DNA from: DATKMS01 sp041497995
Lineage (GTDB): Bacteria; Desulfobacterota; Binatia; HRBIN30
Reading direction: 5' to 3'
DNA length: 26,674 bases
Assembly (NCBI GenBank): GCA_041497995.1
Contig: JBGQHM010000047.1
Span: forward strand, 1 to 26,674
Positions within the stretch are counted from its first letter, which is position 1; the number at the start of each line of letters is the position of its first letter. Under the pieces are notes generated by a model. It made no database searches, had not been told where the DNA came from, and saw nothing but the letters and a program-made list of their open reading frames with translations. Below, in pieces: positions 1-7,899 of the stretch. The position numbers and the translations under genes are program-made.

Positions 1-69
1 CCGGACGTCAACGCTGACGGCCGTGTCAGCGCTGCGGACGTTGGTGCGGTGACACGACATCTCCACTAA
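1..69 (+). CDS. C-terminal end of a dockerin-like EF-hand protein (partial)
   Basis: Frame 1 is open from the first base and ends at TAA (67-69), giving 22 residues. They include DVNADGRVSAADV, the calcium-loop signature of a type I dockerin or EF-hand repeat (D-x-N-x-D-G then a hydrophobic and Asp at loop position 12). The same NGDG-type module occurs in the secreted protein at 11814-14243, so the fragment is probably the last repeat of a large secreted protein lying mostly outside the window. The reading frame, motif and stop are seen directly; the protein's overall function cannot be inferred from 22 residues. Confidence 0.6.
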   Translation, partial: PDVNADGRVSAADVGAVTRHLH

Positions 70-102
70 AGACGCGAGAGCCGCCGGGTCTGTCGGCCCT
101 CA

Positions 103-130
103 TTGACACCACCTCCATCGCTGTCCTAAG
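103..130 (+). promoter_or_regulatory. candidate sigma-70-type promoter for the amidohydrolase gene
   Basis: A perfect TTGACA lies at 103-108. Sixteen bases later, CCTAAG (125-130) matches three of six positions of TATAAT. It sits about 30 bases before the ATG at 160, just after the preceding gene's stop. The -10 match is poor, so this is only a candidate. Confidence 0.28.
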
Positions 131-159
131 CAGCAATCTCACACATCCAAGGAGATGGA

Positions 160-987
160 ATGTCCGAAGACGCCCCAATCCGCGCCATCGACTGCTGGGT
201 GAATCCGTTTACACCCGAGCATGCGCGCGCCGAGCAACCCGAGTTCCTGGTGCGGGTAGCAACCGACTACTTTCACCGCGAACGAGAGCTGTCACGCGGC
301 ACGCCGCTCGATGAGATGGTGCGTATGATGGATGCAGCCGGCATCGACGGCGGCATCCTCACCATTAACGCTGCCGATCCGAAACCCTTCGCCGACATGG
401 CGCGGGAGTATCCCGGACGCTTCCTCCTATCGGCAGTAGTCGACCCACTGCAAGGGATGGAAACGCTGCGTACCATCGACCGTGTCGTCAAAGAGTACGA
501 CGTCCGTCTCATTCGCATGGTACCGTTTCTCTTCAACCGGCCACCGAACGACAAGGTGTGCTACCCGATATACGCCAAGTGCATCGAGCTGGGGGTTGCG
601 GTCTCGGTCAATACCGGCATCCCGGGACCACCAATGCCCGCCGAGCCGCAACGGCCGCTGTATCTCGACGAGGTATGCCTCTTCTACCCGGATCTCGTTC
701 TCATCATGGCGCACGGTGCCGACCCGTGGTGGGGCGAGGCCATCCGCCTGCTGTTGAAGTATCCGAACCTCTACATGATGACCTCGGCGTACCTGCCGAA
801 ATACCTACCCGACGAGTTGATCCGGTTCATGAACACGCGCGGGCAGGACAAAATCATGTTCGCCACGGACTTCCCGTTCCTGCCCTTCGACCGCGCCATC
901 GAGACGGCGAGGGCCCTCCCCTTCCGCCCAGGCGTGCTGCAGAAGTACCTCAGCGATAACGCCCGGCGTGTGTTTCGATGGCAATAG
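160..987 (+). CDS. amidohydrolase family protein (amidohydrolase-2 / ACMSD-like TIM barrel)
   Basis: The 275-residue cytoplasmic protein has no signal peptide. The ATG is preceded by a strong AAGGAGA ribosome site. The C-terminal half is typical of the family: MAHGADPWW with His185 at the strand-6 position, FATDFPF with Asp237 at the strand-8 catalytic position, and the closing DNARRVF. Unusually, the N-terminal HxH metal motif reads IDCWVNP (residues 10-16), and the strand-5 position reads VNTGIPGP rather than IHTG. Three of the usual metal-binding histidines are therefore missing. The family generally hydrolyses or decarboxylates small cyclic or aromatic acids; the substrate here is unknown and a classical mononuclear metal site may not form. 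It stands alone, in the same direction as the PhnD-like gene that starts 259 bases further on. Confidence 0.85.
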   Translation: MSEDAPIRAIDCWVNPFTPEHARAEQPEFLVRVATDYFHRERELSRGTPLDEMVRMMDAAGIDGGILTINAADPKPFADMAREYPGRFLLSAVVDPLQGMETLRTIDRVVKEYDVRLIRMVPFLFNRPPNDKVCYPIYAKCIELGVAVSVNTGIPGPPMPAEPQRPLYLDEVCLFYPDLVLIMAHGADPWWGEAIRLLLKYPNLYMMTSAYLPKYLPDELIRFMNTRGQDKIMFATDFPFLPFDRAIETARALPFRPGVLQKYLSDNARRVFRWQ

Positions 988-1246
988 GAGACTCTGGCCC
1001 GCGCCAGATGATCCGGCAGAGTTGCCACGCTGCGTACTTCTCAAAGCACCGGTGACTTGTTAGTATGCGCCCCCGATGTCTCTGGCGGCCAATGAGACGA
1101 GAAATCACCGTTCGCGGTACCTGCCGTTGGGGCACACCGTGGTACTGTCCGTTCCGCGTGCGGCGGCGGACCACACGCTTCATTTGAACCAGTAGCTTCT
1201 TTCTCCGGCGCTGTCTCCAGGCACGAGCCCCCATCCAAAGGACGAT

Positions 1247-2104
1247 ATGGTTGACGAACCCACTAACCGTTCGCGCTCGACGCCTGCCCGGAGCGCCGTG
1301 CTGCTCGGCGGCGCTCTCGCCACGGGTATGCTCTTGCTCGCTATCTCCGCCCAGGCGGAAGCGGTTGGTATTCTCGTACTAAGAGAGCATGGCGTTGGGA
1401 GCCCGTCGTTGGTCCAGCCGTACCTCGACCGCTTCGTCGCGCTGGCTGCGGAGCAAAACGAGTGGAACGATGCGAAGGGCATGTACTACACCAATCGCAG
1501 TGCGGCGGAGTCCTTCATTCAAGAGCAGAAGCCGCACTACGCGATTCTTTCACTTGCAGCTTTCCTCGCCTTGAAGGACAAGTACCATCTCCAGGTGATC
1601 GGACAGGTGGCCGTGTCGCTGGTCGGGGGTAAGCAATACTACGTGATCAGCAAACGAGCCAAAGACCTTGCCAACTGCAAGGGTAAGAGCTTGGCGACCG
1701 ATCACGCCGACGATGTGCGTTTCATCGAAAAGGTCGTGGCCGGCGGGAAGTTCAAGCTGGCGGACTTCAAGGTGGTGCAAACGCAACGGCCGCTGCAGAC
1801 GATCAAAAAGGTGATTGCGGGCGACACCGATTGCGCCCTCGTCGACGATGCGCAACTCGCCGAGCTCTCGCATATCGAGGGTGCCGACGGCGTCCGCCCG
1901 GTGTGGTCCAGCGCGGAGCTGCCGCCGATGGTCGTCGTCGCCTTCCCGACTGCGCCGGCGCAAGAGCGCGCGCGGTTCCAAGACAATCTCGCGAAGGTAT
2001 GTGACGACGACGGCAAAGGCGCCTGCGCCGAGGTTGGTATCGAGTCTCTGCGCGCCGCGGGCGCCGCCGACTACGCGGCCGTCGTTGGAGCATACGGGAA
2101 GTAG
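1247..2104 (+). CDS. PhnD-like periplasmic substrate-binding protein
   Basis: The 285-residue protein is exported. A hydrophobic segment (residues ~17-34) ends at AQA before residue 38, a plausible signal peptidase I site. The mature part follows the type 2 periplasmic-binding fold of the phosphonate/phosphite binding family (PhnD, PF12974). That includes a YAILSLAAFLALKDK-type segment, the cleft-crossing KGKSLATDHADD segment, and a second-lobe DTDCALVDDAQL. No permease or ATPase gene is adjacent. The next gene, 4 bases downstream, is a lipoprotein, so this may be an orphan binding protein or a sensor-associated one rather than a true importer subunit. The ATG has an AAAGGA ribosome site. Confidence is good for the fold and low for phosphonate as ligand. 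Confidence 0.8.
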   Translation: MVDEPTNRSRSTPARSAVLLGGALATGMLLLAISAQAEAVGILVLREHGVGSPSLVQPYLDRFVALAAEQNEWNDAKGMYYTNRSAAESFIQEQKPHYAILSLAAFLALKDKYHLQVIGQVAVSLVGGKQYYVISKRAKDLANCKGKSLATDHADDVRFIEKVVAGGKFKLADFKVVQTQRPLQTIKKVIAGDTDCALVDDAQLAELSHIEGADGVRPVWSSAELPPMVVVAFPTAPAQERARFQDNLAKVCDDDGKGACAEVGIESLRAAGAADYAAVVGAYGK

Positions 2105-2108
2105 GACA

Positions 2109-2783
2109 ATGCTGACTGCCACCCTGTACTCGCGGCTCGTGGTGATCATCGGACTGGCTGCGTGCCTCGCGGCATGCGCAAGTCGAGCACGCGTCAATCC
2201 AGCGCTCACCGACATGCCGGGTGACCCGAGCACGCTCGCCGTCTCCGACGCGCTCGAGAGCTTGATCGCCGTCGGCAAGGACACTCCTGCCGATCGCGTG
2301 TACGCCTACAATCTGGTGCTGACGCACACCAGCGACACCGCGGGTGATACCTTCGCCCGCGCCGCGGTCACCGGCAGGCTGGTCCAGCAGAAAGGTCTTT
2401 TGGGGGCTAGCATGGTCCCTGACATCGAGCACTACGCGCGTCGCAGCCGCGAGCTCGATCCTGCCTTTCGCGGCGGCGCCGCCACGCGCTTGCTCGGAAC
2501 ACTCTACGTCACCGCTCCGGCTACGCTGCTCAAGCATGGCGACTCCGAAGAAGGCTTGGAGCTGCTGGAAGGCTTGGCGGACGAGTATCCGGATGTTCCC
2601 GAAAATCACTTGCGCCTGGCGGAAGCGTACATCGCGCTCAACGATCCGCTACCCGCTTGCCCACACCTCCGCCTCTGCCTGGCGAGCAAATCGTCTCTGC
2701 GTCCCGACGATCAAGCGCTGCTCAAGGTGCTCGTCGCGGCTGCGAGCCCGTTGCGCTGCAGCGACGTGCCCGCGGCGTACTGA
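2109..2783 (+). CDS. TPR-like outer-membrane lipoprotein
   Basis: The 224-residue protein starts at the ATG 4 bases after the PhnD-like gene's stop, indicating co-transcription. An N-terminal hydrophobic stretch leads to the lipobox LAAC with Cys23 (LAAC also occurs at Cys19), so it should be lipidated. Ala at +2 favours the outer membrane. The remainder is helical and Ala/Leu-rich. Segments such as EEGLELLEGLADEYPD followed by HLRLAEAYIALND resemble tetratricopeptide repeats of the TRAP-T-associated or TatT type. A reading frame open further upstream overlaps the PhnD-like gene and lacks its own signal sequence, so the short start is preferred. The function is probably as a periplasmic or outer-membrane partner of the PhnD-like protein; this is inferred from spacing only. 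Confidence 0.75.
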   Translation: MLTATLYSRLVVIIGLAACLAACASRARVNPALTDMPGDPSTLAVSDALESLIAVGKDTPADRVYAYNLVLTHTSDTAGDTFARAAVTGRLVQQKGLLGASMVPDIEHYARRSRELDPAFRGGAATRLLGTLYVTAPATLLKHGDSEEGLELLEGLADEYPDVPENHLRLAEAYIALNDPLPACPHLRLCLASKSSLRPDDQALLKVLVAAASPLRCSDVPAAY

Positions 2784-2801
2784 ATCACCTTCGGCTGGTG
2801 G

Positions 2802-5096
2802 TTACTGCTTCACGGCGTCGGGCCGTTCGCGGAAAAGGATCCACAGGGCCGCCGGCAAGGCGGTGAAGTCCGCAATCATTGACAGCAGGAACGCCACGGC
2901 CGACAGAAAACCGAACTGGCGAATTGGCGGCAGGTCGGCGAGCGCGAAGGCCAGGAAGCCGCCGGCGTTGATCAAGGTCGCAAAGAAGATGGCGCGCCCG
3001 GAGATCAGCAGCGTGTGCCGCAACGCTTGTTCCACCGTGCCGTTCTTTCGCCCCTCCAGGAAGTGGTAGAAGAAATGAATCTGGTCGTTCTCCGATGTAC
3101 CGAGCACGGTTGATGCAATCAGGATCGTGGCCACGTTGAGGGTCATCCCACAGACGCGCATCACTGCAAACATCACCAGGATCGCGAAGATGGACGGCAG
3201 CATCGCCATCAGGCGGGCCGTCCCGCTGCGGAAGATCAACAAGAAGGCACTAAATATGATGACTACGGTGATGGCGAAGCTCTCGACCAGCGTCGGCACG
3301 AGGCTCTGCGCCATCTTGGCTTGCAGCGGCGCCAGCCCTACCGTTTGCATTTGAAAGGGCCGCAACGCCGGGTTGCGCGCCACCGCCGCCTCCCAATGCC
3401 GTCGGATGGAAGCGTCGAGCCGCTGGAAGCCCTCGTACTCGACCGCCCGCGAGATCACCGTGATGTGCGTCTGGGCCAGCGCGTGTGGCTGCACGAAGCG
3501 CTGCAACATCGGCTCCATCGAGACCAGACCTTCGAGGTCAGCGGCCAACTGCTCTAGCCCAGCCGAATCCTGTGGCCAGCCGTCGCCCGCACCCCCGATG
3601 TAGCGAATCATGCGGAGGATCATCGTCGGACCGACCGCCGCACCGACGTCCGGATCGCCTTCCAACGCGTGTTCGAAGTCATACAGACCTTTCAGCACGT
3701 CCGGTTCGGAGACGCTGCCGATATCCCCTTTGATCCACACCTGCGTGATCGACAGTCCGGGAATGATCGGCGAGAGCTTCTGGATGTCTTGATACAACGT
3801 GGACGAGTGGTTGATGTACTCGACCGGGTCGGTCAGCAGACGCATGGGCGCGACCAAGCCCGGCACGCCGAACAATGACACCACACCCAGCACGCAGAGC
3901 GCCAGCGCCGTGCCCACCAGCGACCAGCGCCAACGGTAGCTGAAACCGGGCAGCCACGTGGCGAAGTGGATAAACCACTCGCCCGCCACTCGCTGTTCGT
4001 GCCGCGTCGGCGTCTTCAACAACTTCTGCAGCGCCGGAAACAGTGTGAACACGACAATCCACGTGAACACCAACCCAACCGCCACCCAGATGCCCATCTC
4101 GCGGATCGGCCGGATCGACGATACCACCAACGCCGCAAAGCCCACGGCAGTGGCGAAGATCGACGCGGTGCACGCCACAAACTTGTTGGTCAGCGCAAAC
4201 ACCTGATGCGCGTCGACCGACTCCCCGGGTGGACACTCGACGAAGCGTGAATGCAGATAGACCAGCGTCGCCGTTGCTGTGACCAGAATCGTCATCGGCA
4301 CCATCGGTGAAACGATCGTGAACATCGCCCCGGTGATGCCAATGTAGCCCACCGACAGCGCTAGACAGACGCCGAGCGTGATGAGAAACGCCAGCAGCGT
4401 GCGCACCGAGCGATACAGCGACAGATTGAGGACGATCACGAAGATGGCGAAGAGCACGAAGTAGCGCGGCGTCGTCCGTTGCGTGTCGTCGAGATAGACG
4501 TTGACGAACGGCAGCCCGAGCTTGTGGATGCCGCGCAGTGGTGCCGGGTGCGCGAAGAACTCGGCCAGCGCCTGATCGATCGCAGCCAGGGTCGCACGCC
4601 GACCGGCGCTGCCGTTGACCTCGATGATCACGCCGATGGCCAGGTAGTGGTCGCCGATCAACCCTTGCTGGCGGAACAGCTGGGAGCCTGACGCAAACTT
4701 GCGGAACGCCTCGATCTGCTCCGGCGTCGGTTTGAAGCCCGCCTTGGCGCGCCGGAACACCGAGAGCGCCGAGTTGGGCGTCACGTTCTGGATCCCTTGC
4801 AGCGCACGCTCGATCTGATCGACCCGTTCGATCACCGCCGGCGCCAGTGGATCGTCAGCCTCCGCCAATAGCAGTGCGTACTCCCCGGCACCGAAGACCT
4901 CTTCGAAGGCGCGATTGGCGACGTAATCGGGATCGGTTGGGACAATCAGCCGGTCGATCGAGTTGTCCTGACCGACGCGCGCAGCAAAGTACGCCGCCGG
5001 TGGCAGCAACACCGCATAGAACGCCACCACATACCAACGCTTGGCAATCAGGAAGGCGAAGAGCTTCGCCAAACGTCCACGCCCGTCAGGATCCAT
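2802..5096 (-). CDS. MMPL/RND-family exporter
   Basis: About 764 residues from the ATG at 5096. A TTG at 5159 would add 21 residues and sit only 8 bases after the upstream gene's stop, so it remains possible. The architecture is the RND/MMPL plan of two similar halves. TM1 (~21-39) is followed by a long periplasmic loop, then a cluster of TM segments at ~200-355. TM7 (~395-415) is followed by a second periplasmic loop and a final cluster at ~600-755. The second half contains GTSENDQIHFFYHFLEGR, corresponding to the conserved acidic TM4/TM10-end motif of the family. Members move lipids or hydrophobic molecules across the inner membrane using the proton gradient. It is the last gene of a minus-strand operon after an FxLYD and an HhH protein. 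Its end lies 18 bases from the convergent lipoprotein gene. Confidence 0.85.
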   Translation of the reverse strand: MDPDGRGRLAKLFAFLIAKRWYVVAFYAVLLPPAAYFAARVGQDNSIDRLIVPTDPDYVANRAFEEVFGAGEYALLLAEADDPLAPAVIERVDQIERALQGIQNVTPNSALSVFRRAKAGFKPTPEQIEAFRKFASGSQLFRQQGLIGDHYLAIGVIIEVNGSAGRRATLAAIDQALAEFFAHPAPLRGIHKLGLPFVNVYLDDTQRTTPRYFVLFAIFVIVLNLSLYRSVRTLLAFLITLGVCLALSVGYIGITGAMFTIVSPMVPMTILVTATATLVYLHSRFVECPPGESVDAHQVFALTNKFVACTASIFATAVGFAALVVSSIRPIREMGIWVAVGLVFTWIVVFTLFPALQKLLKTPTRHEQRVAGEWFIHFATWLPGFSYRWRWSLVGTALALCVLGVVSLFGVPGLVAPMRLLTDPVEYINHSSTLYQDIQKLSPIIPGLSITQVWIKGDIGSVSEPDVLKGLYDFEHALEGDPDVGAAVGPTMILRMIRYIGGAGDGWPQDSAGLEQLAADLEGLVSMEPMLQRFVQPHALAQTHITVISRAVEYEGFQRLDASIRRHWEAAVARNPALRPFQMQTVGLAPLQAKMAQSLVPTLVESFAITVVIIFSAFLLIFRSGTARLMAMLPSIFAILVMFAVMRVCGMTLNVATILIASTVLGTSENDQIHFFYHFLEGRKNGTVEQALRHTLLISGRAIFFATLINAGGFLAFALADLPPIRQFGFLSAVAFLLSMIADFTALPAALWILFRERPDAVKQ

Positions 5097-5167
5097 ACGC
5101 TGCACGCACACCGAGCCGCTGTGAGAAATATCAAGCCGAGCCACACGCCGCGGACGCAAGCGTGCGG

Positions 5168-5581
5168 CTACCGAACCTCGATCAACTCCACCTTTGCCGT
5201 TCGGAACGGCTTACCAATGTCCGCCTTGTCGAGCGAGAGCCGCAGCAGGTCCGTCGCGCCAGGGGCGATCGGCTTCACGCGCTTCAGTTTGTCTTCCACG
5301 CTGCCCGGTAGCCCTTCCACGCCCAAGACCTCGGCGCCAACGTTGTACCCTTCCCGTTCGGCCACCGGTTTGCCATTCTTGTCGAACAGCTCGACCTTCA
5401 CTTTGGCGTAGACCACCGGCGAATCGGAGACGTTCTTCACGTCGGCAAGCACCGTATAGATGATGGCGCCATAGGCGTTCTGCCACTCGGTCCTGATGTT
5501 CTCCAGGCGCACACGGTCGTCAGCGGCCGCCGAGCCCACGCAGTAGAGCAACGCCCCCATGGCCGCCGCCAGCCGCCTCAT
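5168..5581 (-). CDS. FxLYD-domain exported protein
   Basis: The 137-residue protein has a short N-terminal signal peptide (MRRLAAAMGALLYCVGSAAA, probable cleavage before ADD). The mature part is a beta-sandwich of the FxLYD type (PF26353-like). It has VKNVSDSPVVYAKVKVELFD in its first half, matching the N-V-S..x-V.V.lfD core, then a final strand with FRTAKVELIEV. Such domains are found in periplasmic and lipoprotein contexts with unknown ligands. The ATG overlaps the stop of the HhH gene as ATGA (5578-5581), indicating translational coupling. The MMPL exporter follows 71 bases later from its ATG, or 8 bases later from its TTG. A periplasmic accessory role for the exporter is inferred from the operon. 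Confidence 0.75.
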   Translation of the reverse strand: MRRLAAAMGALLYCVGSAAADDRVRLENIRTEWQNAYGAIIYTVLADVKNVSDSPVVYAKVKVELFDKNGKPVAEREGYNVGAEVLGVEGLPGSVEDKLKRVKPIAPGATDLLRLSLDKADIGKPFRTAKVELIEVR

Positions 5582-5838
5582 TCGTCCACCATCACTTGGT
5601 CGCGGATCTTCTCAAAGCTGTCCTTCTTCATCTGCTGCACGGCGATCAGCTCTTCGACCTGCAGAAACGGTCCGCTCTTTTGGCGATGAGCCACGACTTG
5701 CATCGCTTGGCTTTCTGACAGACCAAGCGCCACGAGCTGCTCCTGGGTTGCCGTGTTGAGATTGAGCTTCTCCGCCGCTCCCGCTGGCGTGCCGAGCAGC
5801 GCGACCAAGGCGGCGCGAACGAGCCAGCGGCGGTCCAT
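5578..5838 (-). CDS. exported ComEA-like helix-hairpin-helix protein
   Basis: The 86-residue product starts at the ATG at 5838. Residues 1-22 form a signal peptide (MDRRWLVRAALVALLGTPAG, then AAE). The rest is one ComEA-type HhH unit: KLNLNTATQEQLVALGLS, where LNLNTA is the family hallmark, then a second helix pair FLQVEELIAVQQM and DSFEKIRDQV. In ComEA this domain binds double-stranded DNA in the periplasm. Small exported one-domain members are common, and many lie outside competence loci. It is the first gene of a three-gene minus-strand operon, sharing ATGA with the FxLYD gene. No other competence gene is visible, so a DNA-uptake role is possible but unsupported. An upstream in-frame start at 5874 would place residues before the signal peptide and is rejected. 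Confidence 0.8.
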   Translation of the reverse strand: MDRRWLVRAALVALLGTPAGAAEKLNLNTATQEQLVALGLSESQAMQVVAHRQKSGPFLQVEELIAVQQMKKDSFEKIRDQVMVDE

Positions 5839-5970
5839 GGCCCCGTCGGTAGTACAAATGCCTCGACGCCGCAACGGTGCCGCGGCACTTCCACGATTAT
5901 GCGAACGATGTCCCGCCTGCGTCTTGCGTTCCTTCCTCGGTTACCGCATTTCACTCACGGGAGGAGCAGC

Positions 5971-6573
5971 ATGCTTCGTTTGTATGATTACTTGCCGTCG
6001 GGCAATGGCTACAAAGTGCGGCTGCTACTGACGCAGCTCGGCACCCCATTCGAGCGTATCGAGCTGGACATCCTGAAGGGCGAGACACGCACACCGGCGT
6101 TCCTCGCGAAGAATCCCAACGGTCGCATACCGTTGCTCGAGCTCGACAACGGTGGGTTCCTTCCCGAGTCAGACGCCATTCTGTTCTATCTGGCCGAAGG
6201 CACCGCGCTCCTGCCGGACGACCGATTCGACCGCGCCCGCGTACTGCAATGGATGTTCTTCGAGCAGTACAGCCACGAGCCGAACATCGCGACCGTGCGG
6301 TTCTGGTTGCACTCAGCGATGACCGACGAGCGTCGCGCCATGCTCGAAGGGAAACGCAAGCTGGGTTATGCTGCACTCGACGTCATGGAGCGTCACCTGG
6401 CCAGCCGATCCTTCTTCGTTGGCGAAGGCTACACGATCGCCGACATCGCGCTCTACGCGTACACCCACGTCGCTGACGAGGGTGGTTTCGATCTCAGCCG
6501 CTTCAGCGCCGTCCGGGACTGGATGCAGCGCGTGCGTGCGCAACCGCGACACATCCCGATCACGCAGGGTTGA
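5971..6573 (+). CDS. glutathione S-transferase family protein
   Basis: The 200-residue protein starts at the ATG at 5971 behind GGGAGGAG. The N-terminal thioredoxin-like domain (residues 1-~78) has LYDYLPSGNGYKVRLLL, the cis-Pro region NPNGRIPLLEL, and the ESDAILFYLAE helix that holds the gamma-glutamyl group. The C-terminal helical domain ends with the N-cap motif YTIADIALYAYTH. In many relatives the catalytic loop reads SGNCYKV; here the Cys is replaced by Gly and Ser11 remains as the likely catalytic residue. The family conjugates, reduces or isomerises small electrophiles with glutathione in the cytosol. A frame open from 5899 is not used, because it lacks a ribosome site and would prepend residues to a compact fold. 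It diverges from the HhH operon, with ~130 bases between starts. Confidence 0.88.
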   Translation: MLRLYDYLPSGNGYKVRLLLTQLGTPFERIELDILKGETRTPAFLAKNPNGRIPLLELDNGGFLPESDAILFYLAEGTALLPDDRFDRARVLQWMFFEQYSHEPNIATVRFWLHSAMTDERRAMLEGKRKLGYAALDVMERHLASRSFFVGEGYTIADIALYAYTHVADEGGFDLSRFSAVRDWMQRVRAQPRHIPITQG

Positions 6574-6627
6574 CGCGTCACGCGTCGATCATTGCCACCG
6601 CCTCGATCTCCTCCTGTTGAAACGTTC

Positions 6628-7899
6628 TTAGGTGTTGGGGATTGGTTCCGCTGGATCGATGCCGAGCCAGCACACCGCGGCGACCACGTAGCACACGGCG
6701 ACCGTGATCAGCGGCACCGTCCATGAGTTCCACATCTGGAGGCACAGACCCACCACAACCGGGCTGAGCGTGCCGCCGAGGTTTCCAAACGTGTTCATGC
6801 CGCCGCTCACGACGCCGGCGTGGCGTCCACCGATCTCGAGGCAGACCGCCCACGCCGGGCTCACACCTAGTGCCGCGAGCCCGGCGGCCGCCGCGAGCAG
6901 CAAAGCTGCCGTCAGTGGCGTGGGGCTGACGAGCGCGCCAACGATCGCCAGCGCCGCAAGCGGCAAGCCGATGAGCCCCGGCGTGCGCCGCCCGGCACGC
7001 AAGCCCCAGCGGTGCGCCAACACGTCACTCACCCACCCACCGGCGAGCACACCGGCCGCGATGCTCAGCAGCGGCAGCGCCGAGAGCCAACCCACTTGCG
7101 TCAGATCGAAGCCGCGCGCGCGCAGCAGGTAAGTCGGCAGCCAAGTGATGTAGAAGTACCAGCCATAGATCGCGCCAAAGTACATCAAGCAGAGCGCCCG
7201 CATGCTGGGGTCGCGCAGCATGCCGACCCAAGGCACTGCCGGATGTGGCACAGGCGGATCGCTACCGATGACCCGTAACTCGGCGGCATTGACGCCCGCG
7301 TGATGGTGCGGATCATCACGGAACCACCAGAGCCACGCGACCGCCCACACCAGGCCAACGAGACCGAAGATCGGAAACGTGCGCCGCCAGTGGATCACCC
7401 CCAGCAGCCACACCACCAGCGGCTGGGTCGCCGCTCCGCCGAGCGCCGCGGTCATGAGCGCCAACCCGAAGGCCCGTCCACGTTCCGGCGCCGGCAGCCA
7501 GCGCGCGTAGGCGCGCGCCATGCTGGGAAATGTGCCCGCCTCTCCGACCCCGAACAGGAAGCGGACGAGCACGAGCGCTGCGAAACTCCCGACGGCGCCC
7601 GTCGCTGCGGTCATGACCGACCACCACACAACGATACGCGTGAGCATGAGTCGCGGCCCGAAGCGATCCGCCAGCCAGCCGCTCGGCACCTCGAACAGAG
7701 CGTAGGCCAGCGTGAAAGCGCTGAAGACGTAGCCCATCTGCGCATCCGTAAGCTGCAGATCGGCCTTCATCGCCGGCGCCGCCGTCGCAATGCAGACGCG
7801 ATCGAGATACGCAACCGTCGTGAGCGCGAGGGTGAAGCCCAGAACCCCGTGCCGGACGCGTGTGGGAACACCCTGTATCGAGGGAGCAGACTGCGTCAC
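6628..7899 (-). CDS. MFS transporter, anion:cation symporter (ACS) type
   Basis: A 423-residue inner-membrane protein with twelve predicted hydrophobic segments in two halves of six. ACS-family signatures are clear: YLDRVCIATAAPAM in TM1, the TM2-3 loop VPSGWLADRFGPR, and FLFGVGEAGTFPSM in TM4. The members import organic acids such as hexuronates, galactonate, phthalate or tartrate with protons. The substrate is not readable here. The start is GTG at 7899, which overlaps the stop of the upstream fabI as GTGA (7896-7899), so the two are probably co-translated. That pairing is unusual and may indicate import of an organic acid. The gene ends 54 bases from the convergent GST gene. Confidence 0.88.
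   Translation of the reverse strand: MTQSAPSIQGVPTRVRHGVLGFTLALTTVAYLDRVCIATAAPAMKADLQLTDAQMGYVFSAFTLAYALFEVPSGWLADRFGPRLMLTRIVVWWSVMTAATGAVGSFAALVLVRFLFGVGEAGTFPSMARAYARWLPAPERGRAFGLALMTAALGGAATQPLVVWLLGVIHWRRTFPIFGLVGLVWAVAWLWWFRDDPHHHAGVNAAELRVIGSDPPVPHPAVPWVGMLRDPSMRALCLMYFGAIYGWYFYITWLPTYLLRARGFDLTQVGWLSALPLLSIAAGVLAGGWVSDVLAHRWGLRAGRRTPGLIGLPLAALAIVGALVSPTPLTAALLLAAAAGLAALGVSPAWAVCLEIGGRHAGVVSGGMNTFGNLGGTLSPVVVGLCLQMWNSWTVPLITVAVCYVVAAVCWLGIDPAEPIPNT

Noticed and set aside
993..1008. Perfect 6-bp hairpin TCTGGC-CCGC-GCCAGA just after the amidohydrolase stop, as a terminator
   Set aside because: The stem is short and there is no following T run, so it is not a convincing intrinsic terminator.
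1815..2108. N-terminal extension of the lipoprotein reading frame upstream of the ATG at 2109
   Set aside because: It overlaps the PhnD-like gene in another frame, is Arg/Ser-rich like a shadow frame, and would bury the signal peptide and lipobox in the interior.
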